In this document: piece by piece, positions 22,565 through 33,335 of the stretch
Position numbering within the stretch: position 1 is the first letter of the stretch
Layout of the letters: each line of letters starts with the position of its first letter
Source of the DNA: Melitaea cinxia
Lineage: Eukaryota > Arthropoda > Insecta > Lepidoptera > Nymphalidae
Reading direction: 5' to 3'
Assembly: GCF_905220565.1 (NCBI RefSeq)
Contig: NC_059409.1
Location: forward strand, 193,501-257,500
DNA: 64,000 nt
The notes under the pieces: model-generated
Told to the model about the DNA's origin: nothing
Database searches by the model: none
Seen by the model: only the letters and a program-made list of their open reading frames with translations
Position numbers and translations under genes: made by a program

Positions 22565-24445
22565 CTAAATAGAATTAAATTTAACACTGTCGTCACCGAT
22601 TACATAAACCGAGCGGAAGGTCGGTGACGTAAATTTGTTTTTCTTATCTACGTTAGAATGTTTGCACGGAACGCACTTATTACTCGCACCACACACACAC
22701 TGTTGGTCAATAACCGTTGTGGAGGAGGGCGGCCGCGGGGTGGCCAGCGTCGGCCGCTCCGTGCGCTCCGCCGCCGCCTGCGCCGACCGCCTGCGGAGGA
22801 TCTTGCGCGATCCCCAAATAGCTATCCCGACGGTAGCCACGGCAACGATGATGTAGGTTACCGTATAATGATGAATGTCGTGGCTGCTAACGCTGTCATA
22901 CAACGGAAGAGTCTGCTTCATCTCTTCGATCTGCTCCTGCAGCTGAATAAGCCGCTTCGAATGCTCGCTGACGTCGTCTTTGTCGCTTGCGTTAGTAGCG
23001 CCGAGGGTCGGAACCGATATATTAAAAAAGTAGTTTATCGGAGATAACTTTGGAGCAATAATATCGGCTTTGAAGTGCAAAGTACTCATTTCTTGTTTAT
23101 GAGTATACACAGTGAAGTCCTTGAACTTCAGTATACATCCGTCATTTATTGTCAATAAGCCAGAATACAATAACGGTAACGATGAAACTTGATCGTCGCA
23201 TAGTATTTTTACGTTCTGTTGTTTACAATAAAAATAAAAGTAAGTATTCACTTGATTTAATTCATGCCACTGTGATTGGCACGGTTCCTCATAAATTATG
23301 CATCTTCCGGTGGCTGCATCCCTTTCACAAAGACTTTCATCGTCCTTCAGGGTGTACACCGGAGACCCGGTCTTACATAAAAGAGTGCCTGACTCTTGCT
23401 GCAGACACGATTTTAACTCACTTTCAGTTATAGGCAACAGAGCCTCTTTCTGTAAATTAATAGCTAGGAAACTAGATACGGGTTTTATATGAATCATGAT
23501 GTTATTATTTACTAAACGTGGTACGGCGATGATTTTATGAATTTCGTAGGTATCTCGGTGAACTAGAGGTATTTTAGTTTCAAATAATAGGTAGTTTGTT
23601 GACATTCTAGCTTTTACCTTTAATAAATTATAAATATTAGGTAAAGTTATGTTCTCAAAAGGTAGTGATAAGTCTTTCGATATTTTAGTTGAAATAGTGT
23701 TTAGTTCTTGGCGTAGTTGATCAGGTGTCAGGAGGTGTAAGCTGAGCTGGCCGTTATAAATGTTAGTCATAGTGTCTAATAGGATATTCTGTATGTCCTT
23801 GAGATGAGATAATATGTTGTTGGCTATTATTGCGGAGAGAATAAAGTCGTTATTTGTAAAGCTTTCCTTTTTGACGGCGTATAATTGTTGTTCTACTTGA
23901 TTTAATCGTTGGTTGATGAGCTTGTGTTGCTTGTTCATAACGTTCTCAGTGCGTTTCAATACATTTAACTCGGCTTCGACAATTGAGGTCTGGTTCTTCC
24001 AGAGTGCGGCGAGATGCTCTTGATTGTGTTTGATGAGTTGAATGTCTTGCTCATATTTTTCAGCGAAATTACTATCCAAAATTCCGAATAAAGAGTTTGC
24101 TAAATTACCTACTCCGTTTATTATTCCTCGTCGCGTGCGCACAGTATGCTTATTCATCATAACATTATTATAATGATTTAATTGTTTATAACCGTGATGT
24201 AATTGTAACATGATCGCTGCACATTGTGAATGCTCTTGTTCACTATTACAAATGTTTTGTAAATAATCTAAGTACTTGCTTAATGTGAATGACCCTTCCC
24301 AGTAGGGATTCATGTCGTAGTAGACGACTAGGTGCCACTCGTCTTTGATTAGAGACATTTTTGTTATCTTGTCGAAGTACAAACTTTGATTATTTCTAAG
24401 CGGCGTAATATTAAACGAGCCTTCTGATCTTGATATAAATGTCAT
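22565..24445 (-). CDS. Envelope fusion glycoprotein of LTR element (F-like Env)
   Basis: A retroelement envelope of the baculovirus-F/errantivirus Env type that would sit in the membrane and drive membrane fusion. From the first ATG it has 626 residues and no interruption. Visible parts: a hydrophobic N-terminus; a furin-type RTRR site (codons near 24139-24128), followed at once by the Gly/Ala-rich fusion-peptide-like GIINGVGNLANSLFG; a long heptad-like helical region; Cys-rich distal ectodomain; C-terminal transmembrane segment (TYIIVAVATVGIAIW) and a basic tail of about 80 residues with CVCG..CVPC. The frame is open upstream to a TAA near 24514, and a better signal peptide (LVLTILFFIMTFISRS) starts before the ATG with no in-frame AUG, so in the parent element the start probably came by splicing. 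Complete coding in a pol-less element is unusual. Confidence 0.85.
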   Translation of the reverse strand: MTFISRSEGSFNITPLRNNQSLYFDKITKMSLIKDEWHLVVYYDMNPYWEGSFTLSKYLDYLQNICNSEQEHSQCAAIMLQLHHGYKQLNHYNNVMMNKHTVRTRRGIINGVGNLANSLFGILDSNFAEKYEQDIQLIKHNQEHLAALWKNQTSIVEAELNVLKRTENVMNKQHKLINQRLNQVEQQLYAVKKESFTNNDFILSAIIANNILSHLKDIQNILLDTMTNIYNGQLSLHLLTPDQLRQELNTISTKISKDLSLPFENITLPNIYNLLKVKARMSTNYLLFETKIPLVHRDTYEIHKIIAVPRLVNNNIMIHIKPVSSFLAINLQKEALLPITESELKSCLQQESGTLLCKTGSPVYTLKDDESLCERDAATGRCIIYEEPCQSQWHELNQVNTYFYFYCKQQNVKILCDDQVSSLPLLYSGLLTINDGCILKFKDFTVYTHKQEMSTLHFKADIIAPKLSPINYFFNISVPTLGATNASDKDDVSEHSKRLIQLQEQIEEMKQTLPLYDSVSSHDIHHYTVTYIIVAVATVGIAIWGSRKILRRRSAQAAAERTERPTLATPRPPSSTTVIDQQCVCGASNKCVPCKHSNVDKKNKFTSPTFRSVYVIGDDSVKFNSI

Positions 24446-24482
24446 TATAAAAAATAAAATTGTAAGCACCAATTTCGAAAAG

Positions 24483-25688
24483 CTATAGGTATTCTTTTGG
24501 TTGTTTTAACGATGATATGTATTCGTTGTAAGTATCGGCATCTAGTTTTTGGCTTAAAATATGTACTAGTAAAGGGTCCCATGAACTTATGTCTACACCC
24601 AGGTTTTTTATCGCATTTAGCAACTCCAGTGACGTATCGTGGATTTTCTTGATATGTCCGAACGACGGTTGTTGCGACACTGAAATATTCATCAAAGTAT
24701 TGATGTGTGACGTAAAAATAAGCTTTTTATTGTTATATCTATTATTGAGTATCTCCCAGCAGGTAACGTAATTGTCTGAGCTTATTTGTAAATGTTGAAC
24801 TAACCGCTCGGCTTCTCCTCGGAGCTTACCCTTTAAAAACTGCATCTTTTGTGCGTATGATAGAGATGCGTTTGTGTGGATAGTTTCAGTGAAAAGATCC
24901 TTGAACGATGTCCACTGCTGGAAGCTTCCGCTAAAAATAGGCAATTCCATCTGCGGAGTTGATTTCTCCCTATGACACATAGACCTCATTTTTCTATTAA
25001 TAGCCCTTTTCATGTCTTCGTACAATCTTTCATAATGATAGAAAGCCGCATCGTATTCCTGATTTTTCCCCTCTAGTTCACTATCTATTTCAAGATGTAA
25101 AGTATCTATAGCCAACCACCGGGATTGTAACGTTTTTAATAAATCGTCAAACTCCCATTTATCTAACTCCGTATCTAAGTTAATACTAGCTACCTTTCTC
25201 TGAAGCGTCCTGAAGTTGCTCGCTTGCTTTCTTAGCAACTCATCTGTCCTGCTATTGACGCCCTGTGCCCTGAAAGTTACCTGATGTGCTTCAGACTCGT
25301 GCGCGCTGTCCGTCCTCGCTGCCGTCGACGAGGCGCGAGTGGGCGGCTGCGGCGGCCCGGCGCCAGCCAGTGCAGTCGCTGGCCGCAGCAGCGGAGTGCC
25401 CGGTTTGGCGTCACGTGGTTGATAATTCACGATGACGGACCTGACATGCTCGTAGCGCTCCCTAGTTGTGTCCAATTGCTCGGTCACAAAATAATCATGT
25501 GACTTGTCACTATAACCACATAATTTAAGGTGGTTGTTTTGAAATTCCTCCCAATACTTATCTAGCGTTTCAAGTCTCTTCCTGATGTAATCACCGGTCT
25601 TGCGTTCCGGCCCGTCTTTCTTGAAATTGCTGTAGAGCTGCTCAATAGCTCCAACCAACTGCTGCTGTGTTGATAGAAGATCTTCCAT
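24483..25688 (-). CDS. BEL/Pao Gag, C-terminally truncated (401 aa)
   Basis: Structural polyprotein that would form the particle core. Residues 1-90 are helical and charged, 95-125 are Pro/Ala-rich, 150-240 helical. About 245-395 match the DUF1759 segment of BEL/Pao Gag (ELPIFSGSFQQWTSFKDLF, MQFLKGKLRGEAERLV, LSQKLD). The frame stops 7 residues after the usual SSLKQPKE motif, where intact relatives continue into a zinc knuckle and then protease. Both are absent. The start is the first ATG after the leader. The last codons (YL-stop) come from sequence beyond the deletion or splice point. Confidence 0.85.
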   Translation of the reverse strand: MEDLLSTQQQLVGAIEQLYSNFKKDGPERKTGDYIRKRLETLDKYWEEFQNNHLKLCGYSDKSHDYFVTEQLDTTRERYEHVRSVIVNYQPRDAKPGTPLLRPATALAGAGPPQPPTRASSTAARTDSAHESEAHQVTFRAQGVNSRTDELLRKQASNFRTLQRKVASINLDTELDKWEFDDLLKTLQSRWLAIDTLHLEIDSELEGKNQEYDAAFYHYERLYEDMKRAINRKMRSMCHREKSTPQMELPIFSGSFQQWTSFKDLFTETIHTNASLSYAQKMQFLKGKLRGEAERLVQHLQISSDNYVTCWEILNNRYNNKKLIFTSHINTLMNISVSQQPSFGHIKKIHDTSLELLNAIKNLGVDISSWDPLLVHILSQKLDADTYNEYISSLKQPKEYL

Positions 25689-25780
25689 GTTTACTTAAAT
25701 TGATATACTAAAAATTCTTCGATAAAAAATAGTCTGTAATCTAATGTCCACAGTTCACTTCACGAAATGTCAGTTTTTTC

Positions 25781-25838
25781 TCGAAGGACCATAAAAGGAT
25801 TTCGAAGGACCATAAAAGCTCGAAGGACCATAAAAGGA
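25781..25838 (-). other. Primer-binding-site motif, three tandem copies
   Basis: Next to the 5' LTR, TCGAAGGACCATAAAAG occurs at 25781, 25802 and 25820. On the minus strand each contains TGGTCCTTCGA, the form expected to pair with a tRNA 3' end bearing CCA. A single copy is normal. The tRNA identity was not determined. Confidence 0.7.
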
Positions 25839-26069
25839 TGTAGCGTCCTTGATCGACTCTACACACTTTTTCTTGTTAATATGAAATAAACCCGAATCAC
25901 TATTAATTAAATAAATTAATTTATTGATCCTTGATAATGATCAAATGACCCGGTGTGCGAGCACGCGCGATCGCCTTGATAGATCGAAACGTACTGAATA
26001 ATTATTATATTGATAACCAATTTATTTAATAAATTCGCTGATTCGCAAATGTACGACTTGGTTCGTACA
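25839..26069 (-). repeat. 5' LTR (231 bp)
   Basis: Same length and apparently same sequence as 22224-22454. The right flank CAATC repeats the five bases left of 22224. It would hold the promoter and the polyadenylation signal (AATAAA words are present). Confidence 0.93.
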
Positions 26070-26332
26070 CAATCATACCTAGTTAAAAGTGAAGTTACCA
26101 CCGATCCGGAGAGTGGAAGAGAAAGGAGAAATTACTGTGTAATTGTTATTTGTTTTTGTGCGAAGTGTTAGAATATAAATTGCGACGGAATTTAATTTTC
26201 AGTGGCTCGAGCTACAGAGAACATGTAATAATTCTCTTATGTCTAATGTATTTAGTTACTTATTTATATGCTTAGTGGGACAACTTATAAAACGTACACT
26301 ATTATAGATTTTACAATGTTTACAATTAATTG

Positions 26333-26470
26333 CGACAAAGCCAGTACTGCGGTCACCAACCCGCCTGCCCAGCGTGGTGACTATGGGCAAAACACATGAG
26401 TTCACTTTATTTTTGGCGTAAACTTGTGGAGGCCTATGTCCAGCAGTGGACTGTATAGGCTGTATTGATT
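26333..26470 (+). repeat. Family L1 fragment
   Basis: GCGACAAAGCCAGTACTGCG to GTGGACTGTATAGGCTGTA. 3' part of L1, well preserved. Confidence 0.7.
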
Positions 26471-28025
26471 ACAATTAATTGCTGAGTGTAGTTTTATTTA
26501 CTATTGGCACGGCGTGGTAAAGGACACTTTTATATAGAAACATAGAATTGTATGGTTTCATGAAACGACGATGCAAGTGAAACTTTAGTGAATAAAAACA
26601 TTTACATTAACACACAGATCAAAACACACAAATAACGCGGAACACTTGCGACGTGCGACATGCGACATGCGATAGATGAAAGAAAAAAACTCAAAGTTTC
26701 ACTTTGGTAATTAGTTATTACCTATATAAATTATATAAATGTAGATAACAAAATTTGAAAAATTCATAACTAATTCTTGTACATATTACAAAGATTAAAA
26801 AAAAATAACAAAATAAAATAACAACAGTTGTTACTCAACGACAGTTCTACATTCTTCAAAAGAAAGATTACATACAATATATACACAGTCACATGTAAAA
26901 ACTTATAGAACATGATTGATATTGAAGGACACAGTAATACACGTAGTGTTGAGATGGAGGAAAAATAAAGCTTGCGATAAATTTGCTTTTAAATTTTGGA
27001 ATACTATCTGATTTTTTTTCTCTTATTTGCTATTTCGTCGCTACACTGCTGGCTTATTTATTTATTTAACACCAACAAGATATACACTGACAATAGAAAC
27101 ATATAACCATAAACAAAGTATCTTAAGCGTTATCTTAATTATAGGTGTTACACGCATTCTATTAATTTAAGCACGTATACATAAACATTATTACAACAAA
27201 CAATATTAATTAAAATACATTAAAAAACAATTCCAACATAGTTCAATAAAGTTCCGATTAACTGACCATACAGTTGAAATGAAAAACAATTTGATATGAT
27301 TTGATTATAAAATTAAATTAACATTAATGAATAAATCGCTGTTATTTAGCTTAGAAAAAAAAAAGTATCGGTTCATTTCTAAGATATCCAAAATATAACA
27401 CTAGCCGCGCCTTGCGGTTTCACGCGCATTAATTTGAGGAAGGAAATAGCTTTTGGCTGTCCTCGGTAAGCTGACTATACAATACAAACATAATTTTTCA
27501 TTTTGAACCAGAAGTTCCTAAGATTAGTGTGCTTAAACTAACAAGCAAACAAACTTTTTAGCTTTATACTTAATTAAGTACAGGTAGATTTATAGGCATT
27601 GAAAAAGTTTTAGTAACTGTTAAATGAAATAAAAATATTTATTTAAAAAAAAAGCTGAAAAAAAGCAGAGTCATGGTAGCAAAATTAATTAGCAATTTAA
27701 AAATTTCTTCGGGAACAACTGTGAGTTAATATTCTGTAAAAATATTTATTTTTATTGTTTTACCAACAACTGTCACACCAATTCAACATTATCATACACA
27801 CTACAAACTAACGTACTCGTAATAAACAAGCGCACAAGTCCATCAAGATTTAAAATTACTAAAACTACAACAAATTCGTTGGATTCTAAATATTATTATT
27901 GTATTAGAGAGTTAGTCCATTAGCGTAGGTAGATTGCTAATAATGTTATTAAAAAATATGTATTCATATGCTATGAAAAGTAACTTAGAAGTTGAAAAGA
28001 AAGCATATAATGCTTCTATAATGCT
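26471..28025. other. Gene-free AT-rich stretch
   Basis: Only small items: an imperfect triplicate GCGACATGC at 26648-26672 and a (TTTA)n start at 27055 that may be a reversed LINE tail. No gene seen. Confidence 0.35.
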
Positions 28026-28123
28026 TTGCTGTAATATCCCACTGATGGCTACAGGCGTCTTTCCCCATGTAGGAGAAGGGTTAAAGCTCAATTCACCACG
28101 CTGCTCTAACGCAGGTTGGCGGA
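28026..28123 (-). repeat. S1 SINE 3' end fragment
   Basis: TGTAATATCCCACTGATGG, CCATGTAGGAGAAGGG and CTCAATTCACCACGCTGCTC: reversed S1 tail. Confidence 0.6.
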
Positions 28124-28999
28124 TAAAAGAAAGCATAAAACAGGTAGAGTTCACGATAAACTGTTATCAATTTAATATATCTATTTCAAACTTATGAAAT
28201 AATCACACTTAAATTCAATAATGATGTAAACTGTATAGCGTTTAACTCGCTAACTGTCAAATCATATCTACAGAACATACATTATAAAGTTGAATGAACA
28301 AACTGACGTCAGAAACAATTGAGTAGCGACAGCTGCTATATATATATGTCTGTTTATATCGGTCACAAAGTAGACTTTTACATTGCGATAGCTTGACAAA
28401 GATTTAAGTTGAATCATATTTTTAGTTACGGAACACGTGCTTCGGCTTTTACGTCACTGTTCTGTTTCTTCCATATTGTTTTGACAATTTTGGTGCAAAA
28501 GCTGCGGGTTAAACTAAACGCTGATGCACATTAACGGCCAAGGTTTCTATTTCTGCTTGGAGCAGATTTTTGTATGTGTACTATTAATTCTGGCGTGTGG
28601 TGTGTCTTCTTGTGGGTGTCAACACCGTGCCTAGGTACAACACAGTATGTGAAGCTGTGCATCTCCTAAAACTTTATATAAGACACAATAAGCGCAGTCA
28701 ATGTGTATTTAACTTTTTGGTTTATACCATGATTTGCTTAATTTTCAGTCTCATATATTAAAATTTTATTAAAATAGAGTATGTATTTGAAGAATACCTA
28801 GGTTCGGAACAACCTCGATAGGATAAGGTACTAATTAGGTCACGTAACAAGGTCCAATCATTTATTCAAAATATGACTCACATATCAGAATACACGGCTC
28901 TCTATAAAACAACAAGTTCCTAAGGTAAGTAAACTGAATGCTTGTGTTATATGGTAACAGTCGAATGATATTCGTAAACATACATACTAATAATACATA
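28124..28999. other. Gene-free stretch
   Basis: Nothing recognised. Confidence 0.35.
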
Positions 29000-29107
29000 A
29001 TAAATAAATATACATTTATTACACCTAGATTTGGAGCGGGACTCGAACCCACTACCCCCGGAGCAGAAAGCAGGACACTACAAACTGGGCCAATGAGCTA
29101 ATTGCAA
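29000..29107 (-). repeat. S2 SINE, reverse
   Basis: ACTCGAACCCACTACCCCCG (reversed B box) and GAGCAGAAAGCAGGACACTA followed by CTGGGCCAATGAGCTAATTG: S2 head, with ATAAATATACATTTATT of its AT tail. Confidence 0.65.
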
Positions 29108-29508
29108 AATGCATACTTTCATTGACTATGTGACATTATAGTATTGTAGAGAGGACAGAAATAAGTTGATTGTTAGTAATGTCTCATCATGATGCATTAC
29201 CTTGCACAGGTATATGCAGTGCTAGTGATCCTATGGAAAAAATCTTATAAACCTCATTAAAACATGGACATTTTGAGAGGCTATGGGCTATATATCAATT
29301 TCATAATTCGGTGTGAGATTTTTATCTGCATTTGTCTATTATATTGTTTATGGGATTTATCCGTATATCCGTTACTAAGATATATAAGATCGGTATTTTA
29401 GCCATAGAGCCGCCTCTTATAAAATTTTTCTTTATTATTGTATAACTATCGTCATGTAAATCGATATCCATGTATAATAAGGATTATTTCAAATGATTAA
29501 GTAATTGA
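29108..29508. other. Gene-free stretch
   Basis: Nothing recognised. Confidence 0.35.
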
Positions 29509-29725
29509 TTCTGCCTGTCACATCCTAATCGTGGGTATAGAGTTCTATTTCTCATGTAGGAGAAGCCTCGACGGTACGTTGAGCTGTCGGTCCCGTTCGT
29601 TATCATAAATACCTTATAGATTACCATTAGCTACTCACAGTAGTGAAATATCCACCGACCCGCGGTAGAGAAGAGTGGCGGATTAATCTTCCACTCTCCT
29701 CCACCATGGAAAAAAGGGTCCTATA
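29509..29725. repeat. Two S1 SINE pieces, inverted
   Basis: 29509-29570 is a reversed S1 tail (CTCATGTAGGAGAAGCC). 29572-29725 runs forward (GTTGAGCTGTCGGTCCCG to GTGGCGGATTAATCTTCCAC). Both are diverged. Confidence 0.45.
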
Positions 29726-29989
29726 TGAAATAGATAAAATAAGTAAATAATAAATAATAGTTTTGTCCATTGCCGTTCAGTAGGAAGAAAATATTATTGT
29801 TAGTGTTCAAAAACAGGTAAAATAAAAACAATCATAAAAAAAGTATGATACAGTTCAATTTTTTATTTATTTTCATAAACAAAAATAAAGTAAATAACAT
29901 AATTATTTTAGCTGTCTGTTTCATCTTCTCGTGTTAATTGTTTTATTAGTTTGAACGAAAAAAAAACCACTAATCTGGTCAACATTCGC

Positions 29990-30352
29990 GTTTGAGCTCT
30001 GGTCACCTCACTCACCACAGGAACACAACACTGCTTAAGAGCAGTGTTATTTAGTTGTGATTTTCTTTTAGCTGAGGTAGGGCACAGCAGGAATTTCCTT
30101 CTCAAAGTATGGAGCAGCCCGACTGGAGGAGGGCTCGACCTTACAGAAGATCACAGCTAAATAATACTGTTTTCAAGCAAAGCAAGTGTTTCTGTTGGTG
30201 AGTAAGGTGACCAGAGCTCCTGGGGGGATTGGGGATTGGGTCGGCAACGCGCTTGCGATGCTTCTGGTGTTGCAGGCGTCTATAAGCTACGGTAATCGCT
30301 TACCATCAGGTGAGCCGTACGCTTGTTTGCCGACCTAGTGATATAAAAAAAA
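29990..30352. repeat. Family J inverted pair
   Basis: 29990-30065 is a reversed J piece (GAGCTCTGGTCACCTCACTC) and 30066-30352 a full forward J copy ending GCCGACCTAGTGATATA and A-run, so the two halves can fold back on each other. Confidence 0.6.
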
Positions 30353-30740
30353 GTAAGTTACGGTTGAGGTATTTTTCGAAGGACTGCTCCAGATTTTGAA
30401 CAGAATATTTCCTACCGTACCCTGCCTCCATTAATATATTTAATTATTTTCTGATACTAGTGAAAAGGAGTATTTTGTCTTGGAATATGAGTTAAGAATT
30501 AAACAATAAGCTTATAACTAATCGGTTGTCCGATTTCGTCGTGAGTTTGATCCTTGTTCTTGGTTAGGGTATGCTGGTAGGCAAGAGCAATTACTCTCTT
30601 CGTAGGGCAATTGTACACCATCTTTAAAATAAGTTACAGCAGCTTGGTGTATCAGGCTCTTACCCTTCTCCGATAGAAAGGAATATGCATGTGCCCCGCA
30701 GAAGGGTATTTACAGATTTCAATTCAATTAAATGTACATG
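30353..30740. repeat. Reversed J piece then SINE-like relic
   Basis: 30362-30430 (ACTGCTCCAGATTTTGAACA, CCTACCGTACCCTGCCTC) is reversed J. From 30529, GTTGTCCGATTTCGTCGTGA and GAGTTTGATCC have a tRNA-head look, with a faint SINE-like tail to 30700. Low certainty. Confidence 0.35.
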
Positions 30741-31013
30741 GCCATCTTTAACCTATTGAGACCCCGGATACTTAAGAATAATAGCGCACTGGGCACATTC
30801 TGACAATGGACCCCTATGTTTTAAATTTTTTTATACAAAATCGTTTGACTTAGGAAAAAGAACCATACCTCAGCAGTATTAGTTATCGAGTGTTGATCTG
30901 GGAAGTGCCTGCTTACATTTTATCTGGTATTATAAGAAAGTAGATGTTTTTTTTTTGATCACGCAAAGGAAAACGATTTTTATAAGCGTACAGTAAAATC
31001 ATAATGGTATAAC

Positions 31014-31190
31014 TAGTTTATAGTGACCCTGCTTCCTGCTTCGGGGGTTGTGGGTTCGATTCCCACCCCGAGTCTGGGTGTCATACATATATTTATTTAT
31101 ATATTTATATATGTATTATTTATAAGTATGTTTATCGAAAAAAAATATGTAGCTATACCAGTAGGTCGTCTGTTCCTAAATAAAGCATTT
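31014..31190 (+). repeat. S2 SINE
   Basis: GTTTATAGTGACCCTGCTTC, GGTTGTGGGTTCGATTCCCA (B box), GAGTCTGGGTGTCA, then the AT-rich ATATTTATTTATATA tail. Starts inside the head, so lightly 5' truncated. Confidence 0.7.
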
Positions 31191-31270
31191 TAATGCTTGT
31201 GAAAAGTAACTGCAACTAACAGCCGACAAATAAAGGTAAATATTGTTTTTAGATAAAAATACTTAGAAAT

Positions 31271-31585
31271 AATACATATCATCATACATTGATAAAAATG
31301 TAACGGATCGACAATCCTTATTGGAACCTTTATCAGCGCAAATAAAACCCAAAAAATTATTGTTAGAATTTTTGTCTGTTTGTCTGTGTGTTTGTGCATG
31401 CTAATTTCAGAAACGGCTTATGCGATTTAGATGTAGTTTTTATTGATATATTGTGGCAAGTTTAGCTTAACATTTAATGTTTGTTTCATGTAAATCGGTT
31501 CATAAATAAAAAAGTTATGCCAATTTAAAGAATACGTTGAACATGTAAATACCCAAAACGCGGACGAAGTCGCAGGCACAGCTAG
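31271..31585 (+). mobile_element. Helitron HelC
   Basis: Ends AACGCGGACGAAGTCGCAGG then CACAGCTAG and T, with the GAC-gaa-GTC hairpin before CTAG. Homologous along its length to 52574-52921 (reverse). The exact 5' end is uncertain. Confidence 0.6.
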
Positions 31586-31591
31586 TATAAA

Positions 31592-31690
31592 ATAAATATA
31601 AATCTTCCACCCAGACTATGGCGCGAATTGAGAACCCACTCCCGGAGCATAAAGTAGGGCCACAAATCGCAACTACGGGTTGGTCTATAC
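31592..31690 (-). repeat. S2 SINE, reverse, diverged
   Basis: CACCCAGACTATGGCGCGAA, GAGAACCCACTCCCGGAGCA: reversed S2 head with many changes. Confidence 0.5.
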
Positions 31691-31801
31691 TGAAAACTCA
31701 AATTCGCATTGTGTATTATGGATACTTTGTTTAAAGACTAAGTCTTAAGTCTCAATCAAATTGAAATGGAACCATACGACAAGTACTAGCTTTGGAATAA
31801 A

Positions 31802-32330
31802 ATAATTGTGTTTACAGGGAAACGAAGAAAATCCGACTTCAATTATATCGACAAGTAATACAACGTAGGTAGACGAAAAAATAGTCAAGTAAATACGCAT
31901 TATCAAAGATTACTCCAAAAGTTGTCATCAGATCTCGATGAAATTAAAATGTGACCACATGATAAACATCGGCTTTCGATTAAATTAAAAATAATCAAAA
32001 TCGGTACACCCCGTAAAAAGTAATTCGGATTTCGAGAGTTTCCTTCAATTTCTCTAAGATCCCATCATCAGATCCTGATTTCCTTATCATGGTACCAAAC
32101 TAGGGATATCTTCTTTACAACAAAAAAATAATTATCAAAATCGGTTCATAAACGGCGGAGTTATCCCTGAACATACATAAAAAAATACATATATACGGTT
32201 GAGTAACCTCCTCCTTTTTTTGAAGTCGATTAAAAATCATCAAAATCGGTACACACAGTGAAAAGTTTGAAGTACCACACATAAAAAGATACAGACGAAA
32301 TGAGAATATCTTTCATTTTTGAAGTCGATA
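31802..32330 (+). repeat. Family F repeat plus partial second tail
   Basis: A near-complete F copy (AATTGTGTTTACAGGGAAAC to TTTTTTGAAGTCGATTAAAA, about 31802-32233) is followed by a second short F tail (ATCGGTACACACAGTGAAAA to GAAGTCGATAAAAG). Confidence 0.6.
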
Positions 32331-32645
32331 AAAGATTAATTAGTAAAGTCAACCGGTTCGGGATCCTGAAATACATTCCCAAATTTTCGTCTTTCTGAAG
32401 ACTGAATTTCGACGATAAATACTAAAAAAATACTGTTTCTAGATTGATTGATTTGATTGAATGGATGTCATTAGTCATCTCTAGGCTTTACCCCCTTTAG
32501 TACAGCACCACTCTTAGCTTTGTTTGGCAGATCGTATGTGTATGTTCAACATATTCAAATTTATATCTATGTTTATATTCAAGAACTGAAGGTTTATATC
32601 ATAGATGCACTTTAACTATCATCAGTCTTGGAAAGAAAGTATCTG
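32331..32645. other. Gene-free stretch
   Basis: Nothing recognised. Confidence 0.35.
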
Positions 32646-32702
32646 CCAATCGTCAGTGGAGTAGTGTGGTGGATTAATCTCCAGTCCTTCTATATGGAGA
32701 GC
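32646..32702 (+). repeat. S1 SINE fragment
   Basis: GTGGAGTAGTGTGGTGGATT then AATCTCCAGTCCTTC, a small S1 3' piece. Confidence 0.45.
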
Positions 32703-32990
32703 TGGTCCAGTTCCAGTGGACATTTAATTCGGCGTAGTTGAAGGTTTTACTTAAAATAAACCTTTATTGCAATGAATACATTTCATTTCTTTTTTAATAA
32801 TATATTATAATGGTATACATCGAATTGCTTGAAAAACGCTGGGGGTTTCCGCAACAGTTGTATTCAGTAGGTTTCTGTCTGCTGTGACTTATAGTATACA
32901 GTTTAACAATTACATACAAATACAACTTGCAGGACACTTTCGAGTTTGTGAAATGATATCAAAATATTTAATTAAGTAACACAACAGTAG

Positions 32991-33335
32991 ACGCCGCGTT
33001 GGCCCAACGGTTACAGCCATGGATTGTACCTGTTGCGTTCCCGTTTGCGGGTTCGATCCCCGCTCATGACAAACATTTGTATTGGCCATACAGGTGTTTG
33101 CCGTGGTCTGGGTGTTTGTGCAGTCCTTGTGGGTCTCCCCACCGTGCCTCGGAGAGCACGTTAAGCCGTCTTTCCCGGTTATTATCCTATACACCTGATA
33201 GCGATCGTTACTCCTAGTAGGGAATATATCCGCTAACTCGCATTGGAGCAGCGTGATGGATTGAGATCTGATCCTTCTCGTACATGGAGAAAGAGTCCTA
33301 TTCCCAGCAGTGGAATATTACAGGCTGAAGCGTAT
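32991..33335 (+). repeat. S1 SINE, full length
   Basis: Polymerase III A box (TTGGCCCAACGGT) and B box (GGTTCGATCCCCGC) in a tRNA-like head, then the body CTGGGTGTTTGTGCAGTCC, TCGGAGAGCACGTTAAGCC and the tail CCCAGCAGTGGAATATTACA. About 345 bp. Confidence 0.8.

Larger units (their letters stand above)
22224..26069 (-). mobile_element. BEL/Pao-like LTR element, gag-env only, pol deleted
   Basis: Two 231-bp direct repeats (22224-22454 and 25839-26069) starting TGTA and ending TACA flank a 3.4-kb interior, with a 5-bp target duplication CAATC on both sides. On the minus strand the order is LTR, triplicated primer-site motif, truncated gag, env, purine-rich tract, LTR. No protease, reverse transcriptase, RNase H or integrase coding remains between gag and env, where the two are 37 bp apart. 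Apparently identical LTRs imply a recent insertion, so movement must have used enzymes supplied in trans. Assignment to BEL/Pao rests on the Gag family and the 5-bp duplication. Confidence 0.9.

Noticed and set aside
22635..23492. Several plus-strand ORFs
   Set aside because: They are antisense shadows of the env gene and show no domain.
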